Source: Pseudoneurospora amorphoporcata
Taxonomy: Eukaryota; Ascomycota; Sordariomycetes; Sordariales; Sordariaceae
Reading direction: 5' to 3'
NCBI GenBank assembly: GCA_033297205.1
Contig: MU859062.1
Coordinates: 372,001-436,000 of the forward strand
Length of the DNA: 64,000 nt
Of this stretch, positions 13,501-22,414 are shown piece by piece; the stretch's first letter is position 1, and each line of letters begins with the position of its first letter. A program made the translations under genes and the position numbers. Below the pieces are notes generated by a model. It made no database searches and had not been told where the DNA came from. It was given only the letters and a program-made list of their open reading frames with translations.

Positions 13501-14264
13501 GGAAGTGAAGTACAGAAGGGTTGTATGGCCACGCGGATAAGTGATCACTCCCATCGCATCAACTTGGGAGGTAAAGGAGAAGAAAAGTGAAACACATTAT
13601 TTAATGCGCATGCAACGAAACGTGAGCCTTGAATATTCGCTTTTAGGCAGCTGCATGCACATGTACGTCACTGAAAGAGAAGAAGTGCGATGGATGAAGT
13701 TGTGAAATGGCACCATCACCCGTTCGCCGGTCTTAGTCCACCAATTCAAAATCCCAAAAAATTTTAAGCTATATAGTCGACTTTCAGGAGCACCCTCACA
13801 GACTGTCGATGTTCAACTTCAATATCGCGATCCAAGGGGCATGGACGTACTTACGTACGTGACGGTGGAACTTCCCTGTCCCGTCGACGGGACGGGGCCG
13901 GTGTTCCTCAGTATGCGCCCCACATGCCACATACACGCCATCACATCCACCCGGATCCCACTCCGACTTCCACCCGACATCAACCTCACGTCTCCGCTTT
14001 TAACTTCCATCTTCATTCCCGTCCTCGAACTTCACTCTCATTGCAACAACTCATCTTACACAGCACCTATTCAAACACCGCCTTTGAAATCCCAACCGTC
14101 TACGACATTTCATCACCGCACATATAATACCTATTTACAACCACTAGAACTCATACCCGCCTACCCGCTCACGATTACGCACAACCAAATAAACCGAACC
14201 AAGCAGCCCTCCCTCCCAACTGCCAGTTGATCACAAACCCACCCACCGCAAACGCACCCACAAA
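13501..14264. other. aar2-snf8 intergenic region with C-rich leader
   Basis: From about 13,930 to the snf8 start the + strand is strongly C/A-rich and G-poor and, as far as I can read, contains no ATG, which suits a 5' leader of roughly 300 nt. A TATA-like ATATAG lies near 13,770. No other gene is seen. Confidence 0.5.
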
Positions 14265-15185
14265 ATGTCCCACCGCAAAAACAAAGCCGTAGGCCTAGCA
14301 GCCTTCGACCGCTCCCGCCTCACCTCCGCCCAATACGCCACGCACGGCTCCGCCCTGCGTTCCTCGCAAGCCTCCGCGCTCGAGACCCAACTCTCCGTAT
14401 TCCGCTCCCTTTTACAACAATTCGCCGCCACGCACGCCAAGGACATCAAGTCTAATCCTACTTTTCGCGCGCAGTTTGCGCGCATGTGCGCGGCTATTGG
14501 GGTGGATCCGCTTTTGGCTAGTAGTCATGAAAGTAGTAAGGGAGGAAAGGGACAGGGGGGAGGAGATAGTATGTGGGCGCAGTTGTTGGGGAGGACCGGG
14601 TTGAATGATTTTTATTTTGAGTTGGCGGTTAGGGTGGTGGAGGTTTGTGGGGAGACGAGGGGGGAGAATGGGGGGTTGATTGAGGTTGGGATGGTGAGGG
14701 AACGGGTGGTTAGGGGACGGGTGGAGGGGATGGGGGTGCAGGGGGTTACTGAGTAGGTGTTCTTTTTCTCGTTTTCCCCCTTTCGTGGTTGCTTTCCAGG
14801 AAGAGGAGTGCTTGGATGGGCTGACATTAAAAAAAATAAAAATAAAAATAACAGGGATGATATCCTTCGCGCGGTAGGGACACTCAAGCCTCTCGGGTCG
14901 GCATACTCGGTTATTAAGGTCGGGAGCAAGCAATATATCCGATCTGTACCCAAGGAGCTGAATACCGATCAGAGCGCCGTGCTAGAGGCTGCCCAGGTGC
15001 TGGGATACGTCAGCGTGTCGATGTTGATGGATAACTTGCGATGGACGAGAGCACGAGCGCAGACGGCGCTGGAGGATCTCGTGGGTGAGGGTATGCTTTG
15101 GGTTGACAAGCAGGGCATTGAGTGGGAGTATTGGAGCCCCGGGTTCATGCTCGAAGGCGATCATCCATTGGAAGGGTTTGACTGA
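14265..15185 (+). CDS. snf8: ESCRT-II subunit Snf8/Vps22 (EAP30 family)
   Basis: Two exons, 14265-14752 and 14855-15185, giving 272 aa; the 102-nt intron has donor GTAGGT and acceptor ACAG, and the join reads VTEDDILRAVGTLKPLG, the conserved family sequence. The N-terminus (RKNKAVGLAAFDR) and the central FARMCAAIGVDPL and FYFELAVRVVEVC blocks are typical of EAP30/Vps22; the C-terminal half forms winged-helix repeats, ending with LVGEGMLWVDKQG. With Vps25 and Vps36 it forms ESCRT-II on endosomes, sorting ubiquitinated membrane proteins into multivesicular bodies; fungal ESCRT also serves pH signalling. Codon use changes sharply inside exon 1, from C-rich to extremely G-rich codons, with many G runs right before the donor site. 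The length matches the usual 230-270 aa. Identification is secure. Confidence 0.93.
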
Positions 15186-16317
15186 GTGGTGGTGTTTGCG
15201 AATACCACATCGGCGCGAGATGGCCAACAAGGGCGCTATCAGTACTCCTGATGGGCCTTGGGCCGCTTGTTACAACGTTGCAGTGTCCAAACTTCGAGCA
15301 ACAATGACTGTGCATTATTGTTCACCATAGTCATGGGAAGTGGAGGGACACATAAAACGTTCATCCGAGATACTAGACGCAACAATATCTTGGTAGGCGA
15401 CGTGAGTCCAAGTCTACCGTAACCTCGGGATCGCGCTCGCGCTCGCGCCATCTCTCACACCTTGGCGCCGACTGTCAGGCGAAGATCGTGGGAGAGAAAG
15501 GGACAATAAGCAGCCCGATGCCAAAAAGGCACTTCGTGTTTTGTCTATTCATTCCGACAAGTCCAACCGTCAAACTGGGATGCTTGAGAAGCGAGATAAT
15601 GGAGGGTGGCGTTGTCATTATAGGATATGTTTGAACCTAGCTGGGCTACGATGTGACTTGGCTGAATCAGAGTTGGGCCGTCTATTCCGGGTCCTGGAAC
15701 GGATTTCACCTATTAAAGTGAGAAGAGCGTGCGGTACTCGTATGGAGGGCAGTGCCGTCTCGTCACTCCTCCATTTGTTCCTAACCGTCGAGGACTATTC
15801 GAAAATGAAGAGAGTAGAAATGGACATCATGGCAGGCAATCATACACAACAAATGCGAGATCTCAATGACACAATTAGGTATCCATGGTTAAATAAGCGT
15901 ACGCAGTAACAGAGAGATAATACATTTACACGCAATATCCAACTTGCTCCGGCTTTTCCCCGCGCCTTGCAAAAAGATATCAAAGAAGCCATTATCCAAG
16001 AGATCTCGTTTCTTCCTTACTTCTCCCTCCAGTGTACAACCCTTCATCTTCACCTACACAGACTCGTCTCGTTAGGAAATCCGTAGTATTAGTGTCGCTT
16101 TATGTGTGTGACTGGGTTGTACCTTGTGTTGATGTGCTGGGCCTACCTGGCGGGCTCGCACGAATGTTGGTTTAATGAGCACCCCACTCTCATAGTTGGT
16201 ATCATATATCAGGGGTAATCCCGGGGCGACATGTTTACATGGCAGTCACGATACTTCCGGGGCTTGAACCCAGTGTCCATCACCGTGACTTAAGCTGGCC
16301 CGGTAATGCGTTTATGC
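15186..16317. other. Convergent 3' region of snf8 and the Mpv17-family gene
   Basis: No clear gene. An open frame on the + strand at about 15,580-15,909 encodes a short, unrecognised sequence and may be chance. On the minus strand about 45-60 nt after the stop codon of the downstream gene there is a tRNA T-arm-like hairpin (16257-16273). GCTCGCGCTCGCGC-type sequence occurs near 15,435. Confidence 0.5.
16257..16273 (-). other. tRNA T-arm-like hairpin (tRNA fragment?)
   Basis: On the minus strand the sequence reads CTGGG-TTCAAGC-CCCGG: a five-base-pair stem (one G-U pair) with a seven-base loop that matches the pol III box B. Downstream AAGTATC could be an acceptor strand, but I find no matching 5' strand, no intact D arm and no anticodon arm, so a whole tRNA is not supported. 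It may be a decayed tRNA or a chance hairpin in the 3' UTR of the gene ending at 16318. Confidence 0.3.
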
Positions 16318-17458
16318 TTAGTAACGGGGGTTCTGGCCGAGAGAGGGGTAGTCCTGAGGAGGCGGGACAGGACCACCTCCGTGATGGCTGCCGAGAGTAG
16401 GGTTGATGGGACGGCCGCCGTGGGAAGGGCCGTGACCGTGAGGGGGGCTGCTATGGCGCTCACGCTCACCACGATCACGCTCCCGCTCACGTTCATGTCT
16501 ATGGTCGCCGTGAGCACCGTCGCCGAAGTGCTTCCTGCGCAAAGCGGCGAGGCGCTTCTTCTTGGTAACGTAGTTGATATAGGTACCGATGAAGAAGGAA
16601 ACGAGGTTGAAGAAGGGCATCCAGGCGGCCTCGGGCAGGAACTTCTGGGCAAAGGCCAGGCAGAGGGGCGACGAGAGCCAGCTGACCTTCATCACCTTCC
16701 AGAAACCGACACGTACGGTCGCTTGGACTTGCTTCCAAGTCTTAGCGCCAGCGATGATGGCCATGGCAACAAGGTATACCGAGTTTTGAATCGGTGCAAC
16801 CTAGACATAGGAAAATATAGTGTTAACCAGGCTCAAGGCATAGGGATTGGGGAACATTGACGCACGATCAAGTTGCTGACAAGAATCTGGAGGATCTTGG
16901 CCCTCAAGCTCTTGCGGTTCTGGAACATCTTCTGGAGGATCCAGATGAGGAAATGGCCCAAGGGGGCGCTAACAAGGGCGCCGTAGGTGGCCATCTTGGG
17001 GACGCGGGCCGTGAAGTAGTTGCCATTCTTGTTGCGGTCCTTGGCGAGCCATGATGCGAGCAGCTCTTGACTACCCGCTAGGGTGCCGGCAGTGAGCATC
17101 TTGGTACGGAGGGGGTTGGACTCCAGCTGCTTGAGGTAGGCCTGGGGTGGACGATGAGGTCAGTATCCATTGTCATGATGCCTTCAACCCTTCATAACGG
17201 CCTTCCCCTGTACCTATTTGACTACATGGTGCTGCCGTATGAGCGCATCTGGAAAGCGCATGTGGAAGAGGGAGTGACGGGATGACGTACAGCCAGATAG
17301 CCCTTGGTGCCGGCATTTTGCCTGCCGCCGGTGAGGGCGGTACCAATGACAGCCGAGATGGGATGGTGGCCCTTGGTACCGGGCAGGTCACCGTGGGCGG
17401 CTTCGGCGACAGCCTCGGCGATGGCGCCAACAGTGCTGTGATGGTCTTTTACTGACAT
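16318..17458 (-). CDS. Mpv17/PMP22-family integral membrane protein (peroxisomal type)
   Basis: Three exons on the minus strand, 17458-17291, 17141-16866 and 16800-16318, all junctions in phase 0, giving 308 aa. Introns have donors GTACGT and GTGCGT. The sequence contains the family pattern: AAYLKQLESNPLRTKMLTAG with GTLAGSQELLASWL (about residues 56-85), YGALVSAPLGHFLIWILQ, VAPIQNSVYLVAMAI, then GFWKVMKVSWLSSPL and WMPFFNLVSFFIGTYINY, that is four hydrophobic segments. A C-terminal tail rich in His/Arg/Glu and then Pro/Gly is unusual in composition and probably cytosolic and disordered. Relatives are peroxisomal (PMP22/PXMP2) or inner mitochondrial (Mpv17, Sym1) membrane proteins thought to form pores; fungal copies of this subtype are usually called peroxisomal membrane proteins. 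The exact location and substrate are not shown by the sequence. Confidence 0.85.
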
Positions 17459-18140
17459 GGTGAGAGAGGAAGGTAGCGGCGGTCAAATCGACATCTAATA
17501 ATCGGAGATGCGTCAAGCCTGCGGAGGAAGGGCAGTGGTCAGCGAGAGCGCACGGGTATATGGCAGCGGTACCGGTCCGGTACTGGCAGGCACCGATGAC
17601 AGAAGGAAGATGTTAGTGCGATTCGGCGGGCGCGGACAGTTCGCCGGTGGTGCGACGGTCGCGCCCGGAGCGGTTGCGACGGATGTCTGTCTGTGGTTAC
17701 GGGGCATCCGGTCGAGGAAGCTGGGAGCTTTTGCTGGAGGTTGGGGCTTTTGGGGGTCTTTCGGAGTGGATAATACGAGCTGCCAATGCTCCGCAATGAC
17801 GCCCGTCAGGCCCCTAGGCCGCGCCGTCCGGGCCCGTCACCGACTGTTTGGGACTCCTTCTGTTCGGGTTCCAAAGGGCTTCTCTGTGAGCATCAAAAAA
17901 GAACCGGAACAGCAGACTCACCGGCAACGGGATGTACGCAGCAATAGGTGGGGAGGAGCAGCAGAACAACACGAGTCGACGTCGATTGGGACCACTAGAA
18001 CCGGAAGCAAAAATGAGTGAAAGAGGGTCAGGGTTTGGCAACTGGCGCGATCCGGGGGGTGGTTCGAGGGAAGGGGAAATAGCAAATTGAGAGTCTTGAA
18101 GGCCATTACGAGGAGGTTGGTAAACAGGAGCTGACCAGCC

Positions 18141-18172
18141 CCAGCTTGCGACCAGCTTGCGACCAGCTTGCG
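18141..18172. repeat. 11-bp minisatellite, about three units
   Basis: The unit CCAGCTTGCGA occurs about three times in a row, the last one diverging at its end, and related CAGGAGCTGAC sequence lies on both sides. It sits roughly 700 bp upstream of the Mpv17-family start codon on its 5' side. Confidence 0.75.
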
Positions 18173-19220
18173 CCCAGGTCCCCGGCCCAGGAGCTGACCA
18201 GGAGCTGAGGGCTTGCGTCTTGCGAGGGTTCTCTGCGTTTGGCAGGCCGCGACCGTGTCGCTCCCAATATCGACCCCCCGTGGCTCCCCCGGGTGGCTTC
18301 CAAGACAGGGACTGGAGCGCTGAGCTGCCCGAGCTCGAGCTCTCAGAGGTCCATCGCGGCTGCACAGCTTTGTTGTGGGGACCTGAAATCTAGGCCTCCC
18401 GGGGTCCAGCGACGACATGATTGGTGTGTTTACCAATCGGCCGAGGTACCATTTCATTTCCCAGCCCAGAAGAGAAACAGACCGGGGCCGCACAGATCAT
18501 GGACCCGCCCCCAGTGTTCGCTAGCGTTCGTCTAAGTGACATCCCTGTCTTGGTGTCCCTTTCTGTCTCTGCGAGTGCTGGTCCACGATGCAGCCTTCCA
18601 TCGACAGCCGGCCGTGGGCGCGTCTCATTGGTTGTGCTGGACCTTTGACTTTCTTTGCTGCTTCTTTGGGCGCTAGGGCGCTGGGCTCGCCGGGGCTTGG
18701 ATCTGCTGCCGTCATCGATGCTTCCGTCCCTGTTGGCTCTCGGTTCTCCACAGATCGGAAAGTGTCATGTTCCCCTGAGTCCAAGCCGGCAAATGGCAGG
18801 GCAGCAAGGGGAAGAGAAGGCATGACATGCTTTTGAGCCGCATTGGCAGATTGAATATCAACTTTCCTTTCTTTCCGTTGGACAGGCCAGCAAATGTCCG
18901 ACGACGCATGGCGACGACAAGAGGGCATGCCATGGGATCGACACCTTTTTTTTTCGGGAACCGGAGATGATCTGGAGGAAAAAAGGCAGTTAGCAACCAA
19001 GAGCGAGAAGGGTGGGATACGCTGGAGGGATTCGATGGATATCGATAATCCGCAAAGACGAACCTGAAAGGTGGTTGTGTCGCGCGGTAAAGGGAGCCGA
19101 GGGTATTGATGGCTTTCGAATGGCAACCTAGAAACTGTGGATGTTGCGAATAATTGCCTGTCTGCTGGGTGTCGCAGATTTAAGATGAACCGTTTGGAGC
19201 GGGACGGGAGTTGGCAGGCT

Positions 19221-19224
<4 letters not shown>

Positions 19225-19263
<39 letters not shown>
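19225..19263. repeat. Poly(T) tract, 39 nt
   Basis: Uninterrupted T run of 39. The length may be imprecise because sequencing of such runs is unreliable. On the minus strand it reads as poly(A). Confidence 0.9.
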
Positions 19264-19265
<2 letters not shown>

Positions 19266-19847
19266 GTCATGCGTCCAAAGCGGACTTGGGACAACTTGGA
19301 CGGAGAGGTTATTGTCACGTATAGTATCGGTTAAAGGAAGGCGCAATCAACTGGGGAGTTCTGTTGACAAGTGGCCATCAACGCTCCTTCCAGTTTTGCA
19401 ACCTAGACTTGCGAAAGTCTTGGAGGACGGGATTGCATCCCATCTGCGTCAACGGAGGGGACTCGACTTTGGCATGCACAAAGTAGAGGACACCTACAGA
19501 ACTGCATTGTACTTTGCTTTGCAGGATATGGACATCCAATTCTGGTCATCCAGTCTTGCTGCCCTGGAGGTTTGCAGACACTCGACGCGAACACCACTCT
19601 CTCCTCACCTCGTCTTCGGCCTGGTCGCAGTATTTGCCCAACAACAAACACTAGCCCATTTACGCACAAAACCTCGCGCCGGCTCTTGATCTTCGCTGGT
19701 CTTCCATCGTTGGTCTTCGTCTTTCCTTCGGCATGGCCAAAGACCCCATCGCAGCTTTCTCTACCACCATTCCATTGACCAAAACTCCTACCTTGACGGT
19801 ATTTGCGACCGTGATCGCGTCAGCAACTGCTCTTCCCCGCCGACATC

Positions 19848-21759
19848 ATGGCCGTCCCTAACTCCTCGCGACAGCTTCCCGTCCGCCCTCAAACACCAAG
19901 GCATATCGTCGACATAATGGAGGCACCCGACACGGGAAAGCTGCTTCCGGCTTTGCCATTCGCGACTCTTGCGTTTCCGCCTTTACCAATTCCTTTATCT
20001 AACTTCTCCATCTACTCTCAGCGTCCTTCAAAGCGGCGATTGAAAGTCAGATGCCCCCACTCTATCATGACCCGCTTCTACTCTACGCGTGACAAGTGTG
20101 TTTATTGCAGACGAAAGGGCGATTTCGGCTGGGTCTACAAGTGTATCGTCGATCGCGATGCTCTGATCATGGGCAGAAAGGCTATTGGAATTCCTGTGGC
20201 CTTCGACGGTATCGGCTGTCACTTTGCTGACAAAATGACCCTTGGGAAGAATGGCCCAGACGCCCGCCACGAGGATTACAGCTTTCTCAGAGAGATAACT
20301 CCCGAACAGATGGTCTCTTATACCCCGTCTCAAATCCAGACGATACTGAGCCAGCGCGAGAACGTACGTCTGCCTATAGCTTGAGTCCACGGCAAAAAGA
20401 AGATGTTCAGTATGCTAACATCAACAAACAACCTGAAGGTCAAGAATACCATAGCAGAAGAGCGCCGCCAGTTCGACCACCCGCGTTACGAGCATGCAAA
20501 AAAGAGATTCCCTGATGACGACCAACCGTGGATGCCAAGCCGCGAAACAGAGTGCGGTTTCACTGTCTGCCATAGTTGCTATCCAAGCGCCACCGAAAAA
20601 AATCGTATCAGCATCGATGCTGTGACTAAAGGCGATATCCAGCCAACCGTGGCCGTCGGTTATGGCTTTAGCAAGCTAAAGTCAAGGCCCTATGCGAAGG
20701 CTGAGATTGTGCGCAACATTGGCTACCGACCTGTTCCCTTGGTATGTTGTATATCCACCCCAACCACACGGTTTCCTTGTCTAAAATCACGTTGAAACAG
20801 CCCATCGACCGCTCCGGACACCATTCGGCCGACGATTGGTTCTCCGCACCCATCGATAAAGCTATGGATATTGCTGACCAGTACTTCGAGATGACCGCGC
20901 ATGATGGTTCCTCTGATGCCAGGAACATGGTCGCTCCTGCATTACCATGCCGTTTGAGTCCGCCTGGCACGCTTCAATATTTACGATTGATGGTTGGTTC
21001 GTCAACAGATACGTTCGATTTTGCGTACGCTTCATTTGCGAGAAATTTCCTTCCTGTTCGACCTCCGTGGACTCCTCCGCCGACACCCCGAAGCAGCCCG
21101 GAAAATGACATCAATCAACCAGAGACACTCGCCACTTTCGGTACCCATCATCTCATCTTCAATGGGCGCAGGTTTGTATCTGGTCTTTCCCGCTGTAAAC
21201 CAGCTATGCCAACTAACCATTCCGTAGCCCAGCTTCACTCAAGGTCAATCCGGCAGTGAGAAATATGGTCGTCTCATCGGTGACTGATTCACCATTTTCA
21301 GAGCATCAAAAGGGAATAAAGAACACACCAACTGAGTATGGTCCTGGATTGCTTAACGATGATCAGATCCCCATCCAGTTCGAAGAGGAGTACAACCCTA
21401 GCCCATTCCAAACATTGAGGAGTAAGATATACGTCGAGGCATGCACTACGCCTCTTCCGCCAGCCAACATGGACGAGGTCATGTTCTTCAGCAATAAGCT
21501 CTTGCCGAGGAAGCCGAGCCTTAGGCGGCACCGTTCTCAGTGCGAATCTCGCAGAGGGCTGAGGCCTTCAATCGCAGCCACCGGACAAGATGGAGATGCA
21601 ACAAATTCCCTGAGTTCAGAGACGATCACCTTCCTCAATAGCGTTGCTATCACTGAGGAAGCAGCGGAGTTTGGCACTCCTGATGTTGCTGTGGCCGTTG
21701 ATATACAGCCGATAATCTCTGCTTATCCCAAGCAACATGACAAGACTCTTAAGTTATGA
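19848..21759 (+). CDS. Unrecognised protein with Cys-pair motifs
   Basis: I do not recognise this family. A model with four exons, 19848-20363, 20439-20741, 20801-21171 and 21228-21759, is open throughout and keeps frame (573 aa). Its introns are 56-75 nt; two of the three have CTAAC branch-point-like sequences and all have AG acceptors. The N-terminal 60 residues are Pro/Leu-rich. A segment around residues 74-100 contains CPHS, then CVYC and, 11 residues later, another Cys; exon 2 adds CGFTVCHSC. The pairs resemble a zinc-binding fold, but spacing does not match a finger family I can name. The middle part has DDWFSAPIDKAMDIADQYF; the C-terminal third is Ser/Pro-rich, low in motifs and probably disordered. 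No signal peptide or membrane segment is evident. The next gene downstream on the same strand is a HET-domain gene 655 bp away. The gene model is well supported by splice signals; function is unknown. Confidence 0.72.
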
Positions 21760-22414
21760 GTGGCTTCAGACTTTATTGAGCGATGGCTGTCCGATGAAAC
21801 AAAGGCATCTGACTTGAAGAAGACTGAAAAATATGGATCAGCACATACCAACTGTGGTTGCGCTACGGCGCCGTCTCGATGGCACGAGAACAAAGTCCCG
21901 TGGATTGTTACCACCACCTAAGTCAACTGATACATTACAGGTTACAAAGAATGAATGTCTAATATTCTTGCGTTAAGAACTAGTTGATGGTGAGGATCCT
22001 CTCAGTTATACCTAAATTACTTGCTCAGTATTTATTGCTGGTAGCTCATGTTGGAGTACAACGGCCTAATAGTTCAGGACTTTTGAAGGCAGTGAGATTA
22101 GCACCTCGGCACCTCACTTGGCCAGTGGATGTCTTCAAAGTCTGGAAGACTCCTTCTCATTTTCGCGAGGATTACGAAATGCTCAAATAGGCGGATTGTG
22201 ACTAGTCGGTAAGCAATTACGTTCATGGCTTCAAGTGTACTTGAACCAATTCCTTTGTGAGAGGCGGAGTTGCGGCGGTGCACTAGTCAGTGTAACTCGA
22301 GCATCACTCGACTGACGCAGCATTATTGCGGCCTTAGCCCAAGGAAGCCTTTATTTCAACTTCACTGTAATTAGGTCCGAACTTGCTATTTCTACCAAAT
22401 GAAACGCTTCCAAG
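21760..22414. other. Intergenic region before the HET gene
   Basis: About 650 bp; no open frame of note. It should contain the 3' end of the upstream gene and the HET-gene promoter. An ATG at 22,399 lies 16 nt before the HET start in another frame and could act as a small upstream start. Confidence 0.5.

Larger units (their letters stand above)
17459..19847. other. Divergent upstream region of the Mpv17-family gene and the 19.8 kb gene
   Basis: Head-to-head promoter space of 2.4 kb. It holds an 11-bp tandem repeat near 18,141-18,172 and a run of 39 T at 19,225-19,263. Longer open frames here (17508-18020 +, 18521-19318 -) lack recognisable domains; the second one runs through the homopolymer as poly-lysine and is not credible. 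Confidence 0.55.

Noticed and set aside
18521..19318. 265-codon minus-strand frame
   Set aside because: Depends on reading a 39-nt T run as poly-lysine; not credible as a protein.
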